DNA of 64,000 nucleotides from Viridibacterium curvum (GTDB lineage Bacteria; Pseudomonadota; Gammaproteobacteria; Burkholderiales; Rhodocyclaceae). The DNA is taken from NCBI RefSeq assembly GCF_039544165.1, contig NZ_BAABLD010000010.1:62001-126000 (forward strand). The letters run 5' to 3'. A model generated the notes under the pieces. It had not been told where the DNA came from, did no database searches, and saw nothing but the letters and a program-made list of their open reading frames with translations. A program made the translations under genes and the position numbers. This document shows positions 1 through 8,604 of the stretch, piece after piece (positions within the stretch are counted from its first letter, which is position 1; every line of letters starts with the position of its first letter).

Positions 1-79
1 CTGCGGCAGCTGCCGCAATGAAACCGCCGAGCGCGATGGCCAGGCAGGTTTCGCGGATGTGTCGGGTCGATAGCGTCAT
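1..79 (-). CDS. Exported protein, N-terminus only (cut by window edge)
   Basis: Only the first 26 codons are present. They read as a signal peptide: a short n-region with Arg and His (MTLSTRHIRE), then a hydrophobic Ala/Gly/Leu core ending in an Ala run. The ATG is preceded by an AGAGG ribosome-binding site four bases upstream. It lies 61 bp downstream of parC on the same strand and could be co-transcribed with it. The mature protein is outside the window, so the function cannot be named. Confidence 0.55.
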   Translation of the reverse strand, partial: MTLSTRHIRETCLAIALGGFIAAAAA

Positions 80-140
80 GGGGCCTCTCGCGATGCTCCA
101 CCGTTTAACGCAGGTGGGCGCACCGCGATGACAGGCCGCA

Positions 141-2525
141 TCAGACGCCTGACAGACCGGTCGGTTTGACCTTCGGCGCCAGCGTCTCGCCCTTGCGCGC
201 ACGCTTGCCACGACAGGCTTCCAGCGCCACGCCCTTGACGACAAACTCGGTCTCCTTGCCGCCACGGCCTGCACCACGTATCAGCACGGCATCGGTCGGC
301 GGGCAGCACACGGCGGCAAGTGCCTCCTTGTCGTCGAGACCCATGATGACCATGCCACGACCACGCGGCATGACCTTGAGCTCGGCCCGCGGGAAGTACA
401 GCAGGCGACCATTGCCCGATGCGGCAGCGATCCACTCGCCTTCGCAACGTGCGGGTACCAGCACCGTCTCCTTGTCTTCCATCGTCATGAAGGTCTTGCC
501 GGCACGATTGCGGCTGACCAGCTCGGCGAGCTGGGCAATGAAGCCATAGCTGCCGGAGTTGGCGAACAGCCAGTAGGTGTCCGGGTTGTCGGAGAGCACC
601 TGGGCGACACGGGCGCCGCTCTGCAGTTCGATCAGCGTCGTGATGGGCACGCCATCACCACGCCCGCCAGGGAGATCAGACACGCGTACCGAGTAGGCGC
701 GCCCCTGCGTATCGAGCACCACCAGCGGCCAGGCCGTGCGCGACTCGATGATGGCAAAGGCCGCATCGCCCTGCTTGTAGCTGAGCGTCTGCGGATCAAT
801 GCCGTGACCCTGACGCGTACGCACCCAGCCATTCTTCGACAGGATGACCGTGACTGGCTCATCAAGCACCGGGGTCTCGACCGCAGCCACGGGCACGGCG
901 GCCTCGATGAGCGTGCGACGGTCGTCGCCGTATTTCTTCGCGTCCTCGCTGATTTCCTTGAGGATCAACTTCGTCATCGCCGGACGCGATTCGAGCAGTT
1001 CTACGAGGCCGGCGCGTTCGTCGCGCAGCGTCGCGAGATCCTTCTCGATCTGGATGTATTCGAGACGTGCCAACTGGCGCAGGCGGATTTCGAGGATGTC
1101 TTCGGCTTGCGTGTCCGACAGACCGAAGCGCGCCATCAGCTCGGCTTTGGGTTCGTCCGACTCGCGGATCAGCCTGATGATCTCGTCGATGTGCAGCCAG
1201 GCAATCTGGCGGCCCTCGAGGATGTGGATGCGCCGCTCGACCTGATCAAGACGATGCTGCGTACGCCGTTCAACCGTGACGAAGCGATGGCCTATCCATT
1301 CGCACAACAGGTCGCGGATGCCTTTCTGTGCCGGCCGGCCATTGAGGCCGATGACCGTGAAGTTGAGCGGCACCGAGGCTTCCAGGCTGGTGTGCGCGAG
1401 CAGCACGCGCATGAATTCGTCCGGCTCCTGCGTGCGCGTCTTGGGTTCGAAGACGATGCGCACCGGCGCCTTGTCTGACGACTCGTCACGCGCCGTGTCG
1501 AGCATGCCCAACACCAGCGCCTTGGTGTTCTTCTCTTCCTGCGTCACCTCCTTCTTGCCCGCCTTGGGCTGCGGGTTGGTGACCGCTTCGATCTCGGACA
1601 GCACCTTCGCTGCCGACACCCCGTGCGGCAACTCGTCGACGATCACGCGCCAGGCGCCGCGCGCCAGTTGCTCGATGCGCCAGCGTGCGCGCATGCGGAT
1701 CGAGCCGCGGCCCGATTCGTAGGCATCACGCAGCGCACTGTCGGGCGAGATGATCTGCCCGCCACCGGGGAAATCCGGCCCCGGCAGCACGGCACGAATC
1801 TCGTCCAGCGAGGCGTGCGGCTTCTTGATGAGCAGTTGTGCGGCGGCCGCCACTTCGCGCAGGTTGTGCGGCTGGCACTCGGTCGCCATGCCCACAGCGA
1901 TGCCGGATGCGCCATTGAGCAGCAACATGGGCAGGCGTGCCGGGAAGAGCTTGGGCTCTTCGAACGCGCCGTCGTAGTTGGGCACAAAATCGACCGTGCC
2001 CATGTTGATCTCGCCCAGCAGCAGATCGGCGATGGGTGTGAGGCGCATCTCCGTGTAGCGCATGGCAGCCGCACCATCGCCGTCACGCGAACCGAAGTTG
2101 CCCTGACCATCAATCAAGGGGTAGCGCAGCGAGAAGTCCTGCGCCAGACGTACAGCGGCGTCGTACACCGACTGATCGCCGTGCGGGTGCAGCTTACCGA
2201 TCACGTCGCCCACCACGCGCGCCGACTTCACCGGCTTGGCGCCGGGCGCGAGGCGCATCTCGCTCATGGCGTAGAGAATGCGTCGCTGCACCGGCTTCAT
2301 GCCGTCTTCCACCTGCGGCAAGGCACGGCCTCGCACCACACTCATGGCGTAGGCGAGATAGGCGCGCTCGGCGAAGGCCGCGATGGGCAGGTGGTCGTCC
2401 GGCAGCTCGGCCAGCGTCGGCGCGGCGGGCGGCGGAGGCGGCTCGGCGGGCGCTGCGGGTGTGGGGACTACGGCGACGGGCTCGTCACCGAACAGATCAG
2501 GTTCGTCGTGCTCGTTGGGCAACAT
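141..2525 (-). CDS. parC: DNA topoisomerase IV subunit A
   Basis: ParC is the DNA-breaking subunit of topoisomerase IV, which works with ParE to decatenate daughter chromosomes. The 794-residue protein has the GyrA/ParC winged-helix core. It shows the HPHGD segment, the DGQGNFG loop and the catalytic-tyrosine motif AAMRYTE, followed by a coiled-coil region and a C-terminal beta-pinwheel-like half. GyrA-type GQRGGKG boxes are absent, and the shortened C-terminus favours ParC over GyrA. The N-terminus carries about 45 extra Pro/Ala-rich residues before the conserved core, so it is slightly longer than usual. In the quinolone-resistance region the residue matching E. coli Ser80 is Gln (HPHGDQSVYDA). 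I believe this is common in the lineage, but that is from memory. parE is not in the window. Confidence 0.95.
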   Translation of the reverse strand: MLPNEHDEPDLFGDEPVAVVPTPAAPAEPPPPPAAPTLAELPDDHLPIAAFAERAYLAYAMSVVRGRALPQVEDGMKPVQRRILYAMSEMRLAPGAKPVKSARVVGDVIGKLHPHGDQSVYDAAVRLAQDFSLRYPLIDGQGNFGSRDGDGAAAMRYTEMRLTPIADLLLGEINMGTVDFVPNYDGAFEEPKLFPARLPMLLLNGASGIAVGMATECQPHNLREVAAAAQLLIKKPHASLDEIRAVLPGPDFPGGGQIISPDSALRDAYESGRGSIRMRARWRIEQLARGAWRVIVDELPHGVSAAKVLSEIEAVTNPQPKAGKKEVTQEEKNTKALVLGMLDTARDESSDKAPVRIVFEPKTRTQEPDEFMRVLLAHTSLEASVPLNFTVIGLNGRPAQKGIRDLLCEWIGHRFVTVERRTQHRLDQVERRIHILEGRQIAWLHIDEIIRLIRESDEPKAELMARFGLSDTQAEDILEIRLRQLARLEYIQIEKDLATLRDERAGLVELLESRPAMTKLILKEISEDAKKYGDDRRTLIEAAVPVAAVETPVLDEPVTVILSKNGWVRTRQGHGIDPQTLSYKQGDAAFAIIESRTAWPLVVLDTQGRAYSVRVSDLPGGRGDGVPITTLIELQSGARVAQVLSDNPDTYWLFANSGSYGFIAQLAELVSRNRAGKTFMTMEDKETVLVPARCEGEWIAAASGNGRLLYFPRAELKVMPRGRGMVIMGLDDKEALAAVCCPPTDAVLIRGAGRGGKETEFVVKGVALEACRGKRARKGETLAPKVKPTGLSGV

Positions 2526-2584
2526 GAATACTCACAGCGGGGCAAAAACTGCGGCGGATTATGGCAGGTCTGCCCGGCCCCAAC

Positions 2585-2610
2585 GAAAAACCCGGCGCGA
2601 AGCCGGGTTT
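2585..2610 (-). terminator. Rho-independent terminator after the PEP-CTERM gene
   Basis: On the minus strand an AACCCGGC stem with a short TTCG-containing loop closes on GCCGGGTT and is followed by a T-run. It sits 22 bp downstream of the PEP-CTERM gene's stop and separates that gene from parC. Confidence 0.85.
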
Positions 2611-2631
2611 CCTTGGCGAAGCGGTAACGGC

Positions 2632-3642
2632 TCAAGCGCTGCGACGGCGCGCCATGAAGCCGATCATGCCGAGGCCAGCCAGCAACATGGCGTAGGTTGA
2701 GGCTTCGGGTACCGGCAGCGGCACGGAAAGCGTCCAGCCCATGTCCTTCATTATCCCGGCAGTCTGGGCATCCAGGCCCTGAGTCTCACCCGGCTGGATG
2801 CCAAGATAGGTCAGCAGATTGTTGGTGTTGTTGGTATCCATATAAATGAGGGCATTGCCATTGACCGTACCGTCTGCATTCAGGGGCATCACGTTGAGCT
2901 CAAGCGGAACACCACCGTTTTGACCATTTGCGTTCGCACCTGACCAGAACACGTCGCCGGTCGTCACCGCTGCCAGACGCTGGGCGTTAGTCATGCTGGT
3001 CAGAGTCTTGCCCGTACCGTCAACCAGGAAAGTGTCGTAGATGCCCGGCATCATCTTGTAGCTATTGCTGGCGGGGTCGTACTGCTGAAAGTAGGCGCCT
3101 TGCGTTGCAGAGGCGGAACGATCGAAACGTGTGACCACACCCAGCGTGCGGGCGATGGCTCGCAGGCTGTAGCTGAAAAAATCGTACTGGTTGGCGCCCG
3201 GATTCCCGTCCAGTCCCAGATAGGTATTCACGTTCGGGTTGAACACGAGGTTGTAGTCCATCGCCGTACCGTTCAGATTGCGGCCAGCCAGATGCTCGGC
3301 CAGCGGCGCTACGTACTGGACGTTCGCCAACCCCTTGTTGTCCATCGCTGCATTGGCATAGGTCGTAGTGAGACTCGATGCGGACAAGGGGTTCAGACTG
3401 GTGCTGTTTGCATTGAAGCTCATGCCCAGGTTGATGGTTTCCCCAGCGTAACTGGCTTGCAGCAAACTGCCCCAGTATTGTCCAGCCAGCTCCACCGCAG
3501 CTCGACGCTGTGCGCCCAGCGCGGCATCGTTGAATCCAAAACCGGCTGCATCCGTGTAGTTGAAGACAAAACTCACCTGCTCGGCTTGCGCCAAGCCGGT
3601 GGAGACCGCCAATACCGCCGCTGCAAAAAATTTCATTTTCAT
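2632..3642 (-). CDS. PEP-CTERM exported protein, protease-like fold with lost zinc motif
   Basis: Start chosen at the ATG at 3642: GGAG lies seven bases upstream, and the reading frame then opens with a clean signal peptide (MKMKFFAAAVLAVSTGLAQA). The C-terminus has a PEP-CTERM sorting signal: VPEAS, a hydrophobic helix and a final ARRRSA. This predicts export and processing by an exosortase, as for EPS-associated surface proteins. The body resembles PEP-CTERM metalloprotease-like proteins: an aromatic DFFSYSL segment, a YDTFLVDGTG loop, and a late D-x-x-T-x-x-I-x-x-D-M-G-W block. Where those proteins have HExxH, this one has RAIAR (about residues 161-165), so zinc catalysis is unlikely. 336 residues. 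Monocistronic, with its own terminator. No exosortase gene is in the window. Confidence 0.8.
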   Translation of the reverse strand: MKMKFFAAAVLAVSTGLAQAEQVSFVFNYTDAAGFGFNDAALGAQRRAAVELAGQYWGSLLQASYAGETINLGMSFNANSTSLNPLSASSLTTTYANAAMDNKGLANVQYVAPLAEHLAGRNLNGTAMDYNLVFNPNVNTYLGLDGNPGANQYDFFSYSLRAIARTLGVVTRFDRSASATQGAYFQQYDPASNSYKMMPGIYDTFLVDGTGKTLTSMTNAQRLAAVTTGDVFWSGANANGQNGGVPLELNVMPLNADGTVNGNALIYMDTNNTNNLLTYLGIQPGETQGLDAQTAGIMKDMGWTLSVPLPVPEASTYAMLLAGLGMIGFMARRRSA

Positions 3643-3710
3643 GACTCTGCTCCATGACAACCGGTTTTAGTAGAGCGTTGATTCTGCCCTACATAAGTAT
3701 TTTCCCGACG

Positions 3711-3724
3711 TACCCCTCGGGGTA
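3711..3724. promoter_or_regulatory. Palindrome upstream of the PEP-CTERM gene
   Basis: TACCCC-TC-GGGGTA is a perfect six-base inverted repeat, about 70 bp upstream of the PEP-CTERM start codon. An AT-rich stretch follows toward the gene on the minus strand. The position suits a regulator-binding site. The regulator is unknown. Confidence 0.4.
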
Positions 3725-4092
3725 GTTGACACACCCTTTGCGTGACTTTCTGCACAGGCGTCAACTCAAGCCAAACCAACACTTGACCGGGTAATGAGCA
3801 AGCCGTTGTCAGGGCACCGGAATGGGGCCCCGCGCGCGGCTTCCGGGCTAGAATGAACAAGCACGTGGGAGCGTGCGGACCAATGGCAAACCGACAGGAC
3901 ACGTGGCCTCAACCACACCGGGTTTGCTGACGATAAATAACAGGTGTCAACACAATGCGATCTCGCGACGGACTTCGCCAGAACCGGCCTGCGCCGCTTC
4001 ACGGAATTTTCCGCGCTGCCGGCAATCTCACGCAGGCCTCCGCTTTCCTGCAAGGTCAGCCCGCCGAAGGCTCTGATCGCCCCCCCGCCTAC
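3725..4092. other. Intergenic region with no convincing gene
   Basis: This is the upstream region of the divergent PEP-CTERM gene (minus) and MORN gene (plus). Short open frames exist on both strands, but none has a ribosome site plus a protein-like sequence. A TAGAAT hexamer at 3849-3854 could be a -10 element for the plus strand, but its -35 position is poor. The MORN frame is open back to an ATG at 3955 (see that entry). Confidence 0.4.
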
Positions 4093-5625
4093 ATGGAACA
4101 ACGCTTTCTCAGCTGCTCTACCGGTAGCCTTTTCGCCGTACTAATCACCTTCTGGTGCGGTCAAACGCTGGCTGCGGATCGGGTTCCCGGCCAGCAGGTC
4201 ATGGGCGTCACCAACAGCACCGCCCCCGTCGCCGCGACACCGGGCGTCAGCAAGTCCATCCGTGTGGGCGACTCGACCATCTCGGGCAGCTTCGTGCTGC
4301 ACCCCACGACTGGTGCCATCACGGGCCCAGTGGATATCCAGTGGGACAACGGTGACCGCTTCATCGGCAACCTGGTCGATGGCAAACGCAACGGGCGGGG
4401 CAAGTTCAGCTGGAAGAGCGGCCAGGTCTACGACGGCGACTGGCGCGATGACCGCCAGGAAGGTCTCGCCAATATCCTCTTCCCCAATGGCGACCGCTAC
4501 GAAGGCGAGGTCACCAATGGCCTGCCGAACGGCAAGGGTGTGCGCATCACAAAGAATGGCGACCGCTACGAAGGTCGTTTCAGCGCCGGGCAGCCCGACA
4601 TCGAAGGCAGCTCGCGAGACGCCAATGGCGACCGCTACGTCGGCCAGTGGAAAGCCGGCGTGCGGCACGGCAAGGGCAAGTTCGAGTGGGCCAACGGCCT
4701 GATCTACGACGGCCAGTGGCAAGAAGGCATGCCTCAGGGGCGCGGGGTCTTCATCTCGGCCAATGGTGATCGGTACGAGGGCGAGGTCCGCAATGGACAG
4801 CCACACGGCCAGGGCTCACGCGCCTTCGCAAGCTCGGGCGATCGCTACGAGGGGCAGTTCGAGTTCGGTCAGGCACATGGTCAAGGCACTTACACATGGA
4901 AAAGCGGTGACGTGTACAAAGGCCTGTGGCAAGGCGGCAAGAAGGTCGGCATGGGCCGCTATACATGGGCCAACGGCGACTACTGGGAAGGTGAATTCGA
5001 AAACGACCGTCAGAGCGAGAACGGCAAGCTTTACTTCACGCCCACCCTGAGCGCCTCGACGGTTGCTGTCGAGCAACTGGCCAAACAAACGAATGCGGCG
5101 GCTGAAACAGCGGCCGCCCAACCGCCGACACCTGCCCGACCGATTGCACCCGGGACCACCACCCCGCAAGCAGCGAGCAACCCGCCCGAGATCTCCAAGC
5201 TATTGGCCATCCCCATGATCAGCAAGGAGGTGCGCGAGTGCCAGCGCCAGAATCTCAGCGACTGCGCCAGCCGGGTGAGCCGTGAGATCATGGATGACCG
5301 ATTGTTCCGGCACAAATGGCAACTGATGTCGTCCGACAAGGATGCCAAGGGTCGCGAAGTCAACTTCGAAGTTGATGCCAACTCGGAACTGGCCGAGGGA
5401 AACGTCTTCTCATGGCTGCGCACCGGCGACGCCAGCAACGCCCGCAAGATCGGCATCAAGTACGACTGTCGCGGGCAGGCGCTGACGATCCAGCTTATCT
5501 ACAACTGCAGTGGCGCTGAGCTCAAGGCCTGCACACTCGACCCCAACATCGACAAATACGTCGGCCGCGTGATCCCGGCCACCGACATCCGCAAGTGGTT
5601 CGTATCGGCCTGCGAACGCTCTTGA
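4093..5625 (+). CDS. Secreted MORN-repeat protein
   Basis: About ten tandem MORN repeats (G-D-R-Y-E-G type, starting near residue 85) fill the middle of the protein. MORN repeats form extended beta-hairpin rods used in membrane or protein contacts. Start placed at 4093 because the frame from there opens with a hydrophobic signal peptide ending near TLAA-D. An upstream ATG at 3955 has a fair AGGTG site eight bases before it and would add 46 residues unlike a signal peptide, so the start is uncertain. After the repeats come a Pro/Ala/Thr linker and a roughly 140-residue Cys-containing C-terminal domain that I do not recognise. It precedes a Ser/Thr kinase, FHA and PP2C gene set on the same strand, so it may be an envelope sensor or scaffold for them. 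That role is inference. Confidence 0.75.
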   Translation: MEQRFLSCSTGSLFAVLITFWCGQTLAADRVPGQQVMGVTNSTAPVAATPGVSKSIRVGDSTISGSFVLHPTTGAITGPVDIQWDNGDRFIGNLVDGKRNGRGKFSWKSGQVYDGDWRDDRQEGLANILFPNGDRYEGEVTNGLPNGKGVRITKNGDRYEGRFSAGQPDIEGSSRDANGDRYVGQWKAGVRHGKGKFEWANGLIYDGQWQEGMPQGRGVFISANGDRYEGEVRNGQPHGQGSRAFASSGDRYEGQFEFGQAHGQGTYTWKSGDVYKGLWQGGKKVGMGRYTWANGDYWEGEFENDRQSENGKLYFTPTLSASTVAVEQLAKQTNAAAETAAAQPPTPARPIAPGTTTPQAASNPPEISKLLAIPMISKEVRECQRQNLSDCASRVSREIMDDRLFRHKWQLMSSDKDAKGREVNFEVDANSELAEGNVFSWLRTGDASNARKIGIKYDCRGQALTIQLIYNCSGAELKACTLDPNIDKYVGRVIPATDIRKWFVSACERS

Positions 5626-5803
5626 GCAGCCCCACAGGCATGCGCCCCAAGGTGCGGCCGTGCTTGCTGCGGTAGTGCCTGACCAGATAAAGTCCGGGTT
5701 TAAACGGGATTGATGGCTCTGATGGCTGTCTGACGCGCAAACGCGCGCACCCCGACGAAAATCCGGATCAACAAGTCAGGACACACGTCAGCGAGGACGC
5801 CTG

Positions 5804-7765
5804 GTGGCCAACCCACAAGACAACAATACCGTCATTCTGAGCAGCGCAGCCGCCCCGCGCGGTCACCAGGGTTCGCAGAACTCCCTGCCTATCGGTACCC
5901 AGCTGGGCGAATTCGAGATCCTTGACCTCATCGGTGAAGGCGGCTTCGGCATCGTCTACCTCGCACAGGATCATTCCCTGCACCGCCGGGTCGCACTCAA
6001 GGAATACATGCCCTCGGCGCTGGCCTCGCGCTCAGAAAACGCCCAGGTCAGCGTACGCTCCGAGAAGCAGCGTGAAACTTTCGGCATCGGCCTGCGCAGC
6101 TTCGTGAACGAAGCGCGCATCCTCGCCCAGTACGACCACCCCGCCCTGATCAAGGTCTACCGCTTCTGGGAAGCCAACGGCACCGCCTACATGGCCATGC
6201 CCTTCCTTGAAGGCAAAACGCTCAAGGACGCGCTTGCCGAGCGCAACACGCCGCCGGACGAAGCCTGGATCCGCAAGGTGCTGTCGCCCGTGATGGACGC
6301 ACTGGAAGCCATTCACAACGACCAGATCTTCCACCGCGACATCGCCCCTGACAACATCATGCTGCTGGCGGGCGACCGCCCCATCCTGCTCGACTTCGGC
6401 GCCGCCCGCCGCGTCATCAGTGACATGACGCAGGCCCTGACGGTGATCCTCAAGCCGGGCTACGCGCCCATCGAGCAGTACGCCGAAATGCCCGGAATGA
6501 AACAGGGCCCGTGGACTGACATCTACGCCCTCGGCGCCTCGGTCTACTTCACCATCCTTGGCCAGAAGCCGCCCCCATCGGTCGGCCGCATGATGCAGGA
6601 CGCTTACGAACCGCTGGCACTGAGCGCTGCCGCTGGCAAGTACAGCGACCGCTTCCTGCAAGGCATCGATCGCTGCCTCAACGTCAAGCTCGAAGACCGC
6701 CCGCAGTCCATCGCCGCCATGCGCGAAGCCATCGGCTTCGACGGCTCTGCGCCCGCACCGATGACGCCCCCCGCGCCGGCCAAGGCGCCAGCCAAGAAGG
6801 CGCCGCCGAAAGCCGCAGCCCCGGCAATCACCCATGATGATGACGAAGCTCCTCGCAAGAAGAGCGCGATGCCGCTGATTGCGCTTGGCGCCGTAGTGAC
6901 CGTGGCCGCATTCGGCGGTGCCTGGTACTACAAGACGAAGATGGCCACCCCTGTAGAGAGCGCGGCTGTCACGGCAAATGCCAGCACGTCGGCTGCTGCA
7001 CCCGCCCCCTTGCGCTTCAACACCCTGACCGCCGCCATGGATGGCACGATCAAGGCCTCGGACCTCAGCTTCGGCCTCAGCGTCGATGCCCCTGCCACCG
7101 TCAACCTGCCCGGTGGCGCGCTGAGCCTCAGCCTGCAAGCCAAACGTGCCGGCTTCCTCTACCTCTATCTGTTCGATGAAGCCGAGGACAAGGTCTATCG
7201 GCTATTCCCGAACAGCGCTGATGGCGACAACGCGATTGCCGCGAACCAGAAATTCGAAGTGCCGCGCAGCAAGCTGGCCAAGCCCTGGAGTTTTACGGCC
7301 ACGCCCCCGGTCGGCAACTGGAAGCTTCTCGCGCTGATCTCTGAAAAGAAGCGCGAAAGCAGCAAATCTCCGTTCACGGCAACAGGTGAATTCAGTACGA
7401 CGTCGCGCAAGGATCTTGAGCAAACCCTCGCCTCCAGCGGGCTGGGCAGCCTGATTGGCGACGTAGACTGCAGCGGCAAGGCTGACTGCACAGATCGCTT
7501 CGAGGCTTTCCAGACCACGATCAGCGAAGTGGCCGCCCCTGCACCGACACCGACACCTGCCCCCACACCGAGCCCGGCGCCCGTTCCGACGCCAGCCCCC
7601 ACTCCGGCCCCGACCCGGCCGGCTGCGCCAGCGCCCGCACCTGCTCCGACACAGAAAGGCAAGACCGAGCAGCCGCCCAGCAAGCAGGACCGCAGCCGCA
7701 GCGACGCCGAGCGCGAGTACATGAAGCGCCTCAACCAGGATCTGGACAAGCTGCTCGGCCAGTGA
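5804..7765 (+). CDS. Membrane Ser/Thr protein kinase with DUF4384 domain
   Basis: Start is GTG with GAGGA about seven bases upstream. Residues 37-310 are a Hanks-type kinase with all key motifs: glycine loop GEGGFG, catalytic Lys66 (VALK), HRD at 177-179 with Asn184, and DFG at 197-199. A Pro/Ala/Lys linker leads to one membrane helix near residues 355-373, so the kinase faces the cytoplasm. The outer part holds a DUF4384-like domain (LYLYLFDEAEDKVYRLFPN) and a long Pro/Thr/Ala-rich stretch. Kinases of this build occur with type VI secretion (PpkA) and in free-standing signalling sets. Here no secretion genes are near. It is followed after 27 bp by the FHA gene and then by a PP2C phosphatase, giving a writer, reader and eraser in one operon. 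Confidence 0.9.
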   Translation: MANPQDNNTVILSSAAAPRGHQGSQNSLPIGTQLGEFEILDLIGEGGFGIVYLAQDHSLHRRVALKEYMPSALASRSENAQVSVRSEKQRETFGIGLRSFVNEARILAQYDHPALIKVYRFWEANGTAYMAMPFLEGKTLKDALAERNTPPDEAWIRKVLSPVMDALEAIHNDQIFHRDIAPDNIMLLAGDRPILLDFGAARRVISDMTQALTVILKPGYAPIEQYAEMPGMKQGPWTDIYALGASVYFTILGQKPPPSVGRMMQDAYEPLALSAAAGKYSDRFLQGIDRCLNVKLEDRPQSIAAMREAIGFDGSAPAPMTPPAPAKAPAKKAPPKAAAPAITHDDDEAPRKKSAMPLIALGAVVTVAAFGGAWYYKTKMATPVESAAVTANASTSAAAPAPLRFNTLTAAMDGTIKASDLSFGLSVDAPATVNLPGGALSLSLQAKRAGFLYLYLFDEAEDKVYRLFPNSADGDNAIAANQKFEVPRSKLAKPWSFTATPPVGNWKLLALISEKKRESSKSPFTATGEFSTTSRKDLEQTLASSGLGSLIGDVDCSGKADCTDRFEAFQTTISEVAAPAPTPTPAPTPSPAPVPTPAPTPAPTRPAAPAPAPAPTQKGKTEQPPSKQDRSRSDAEREYMKRLNQDLDKLLGQ

Positions 7766-7792
7766 GGGCCAACAGCTGACGCAGCAGACACC

Positions 7793-8599
7793 ATGCTCAT
7801 TCGCATCTCGGTGATCCAGTTCTGCGGTGGTGCCCCAGTCGTCAATCAGGCTTACATCTTTGACGAGAGCGGCGGCAGCATCGGCCGCGAGGACGAAAAC
7901 CAGCTGGTACTGCGCGACGAGTCACGCGTGCTATCGCGGGTGCAAGCGCGTATCGCTTTCGACGGCGACCACTTCGTGCTCAACGACAACGGCGGCAATC
8001 CCTCTCTGGTTAACGGCCTGCGTGTCGGCCGCGGCAACAGCAAACCCATCTATGACGGCGACATCATCGAGATGGGTGACTACAAGATGCGCGCCAAGGT
8101 CATTGGTGGCGCCGAAGGGCAGGTCACGCCGCCCGCACCGCCCTCCCCGGTTGAAGTCGTCGCCAATGATCATCACGCCGACAGCGACGCCAGCCTGCAT
8201 ATCGAACTGGATGGCGATTTCGAGTTCGACGGCGTATCGACCATCGTAACGGCGATGGATCTGGAACCTGTCGAACCGCCCGCAGCCGAGCCTGTAGCCT
8301 CACCACCCGCTGCGCCGGCGACACCGACAGCCCCCCAGCTCGCGGCAGCGCTGTGCAAAGGGCTCGCACTGGGTAGTTTCGAAACCCTGCCGCATGCGCT
8401 CGATCCCGATTGCATGCAGGGCGTCGGTCGCCTGCTGCAATTCACACTGCAGAAGTGCATTGACCGGCTGACAGAACACGGCGCGATGGAAACTGTCAAT
8501 TCCGTCGTTTTCCAGACGCTCTTCCTGCGGACTTTGCAGGAGGAATGCGCCAGACTGTACGCAGCCCGTACAGCGCCGCCCCCATCCGAAGCCCCCTGA
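7793..8599 (+). CDS. FHA-domain protein
   Basis: The N-terminal 110 residues form a forkhead-associated domain, which binds phosphothreonine peptides. The family pattern GRE-DENQLVL, then SR-VQARI, then GNPSLVNG is visible; the last stretch is a slightly altered N-x-S-x-N-G. After an acidic and Pro-rich linker, the C-terminal 100 residues are helical and unassigned, perhaps an oligomerisation part like those in type VI-associated FHA proteins. 268 residues, no membrane segment. It sits between the Ser/Thr kinase and the PP2C phosphatase, with five bases between its stop and the next start. The likely ligand is the autophosphorylated kinase or its target (inference). Confidence 0.85.
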   Translation: MLIRISVIQFCGGAPVVNQAYIFDESGGSIGREDENQLVLRDESRVLSRVQARIAFDGDHFVLNDNGGNPSLVNGLRVGRGNSKPIYDGDIIEMGDYKMRAKVIGGAEGQVTPPAPPSPVEVVANDHHADSDASLHIELDGDFEFDGVSTIVTAMDLEPVEPPAAEPVASPPAAPATPTAPQLAAALCKGLALGSFETLPHALDPDCMQGVGRLLQFTLQKCIDRLTEHGAMETVNSVVFQTLFLRTLQEECARLYAARTAPPPSEAP

Positions 8600-8604
8600 G
8601 CCTC

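Noticed and set aside
804..1478. Long plus-strand frame opposite parC (and many like it elsewhere)
   Set aside because: In GC-rich DNA the antisense frames of real genes stay open. No ribosome site or family pattern is present and the minus-strand gene is unambiguous.
4340..5030. Repeated DNA words looked like a repeat array
   Set aside because: They are the MORN repeats of a coding gene, in frame and with amino-acid-level variation, not CRISPR repeats with spacers.
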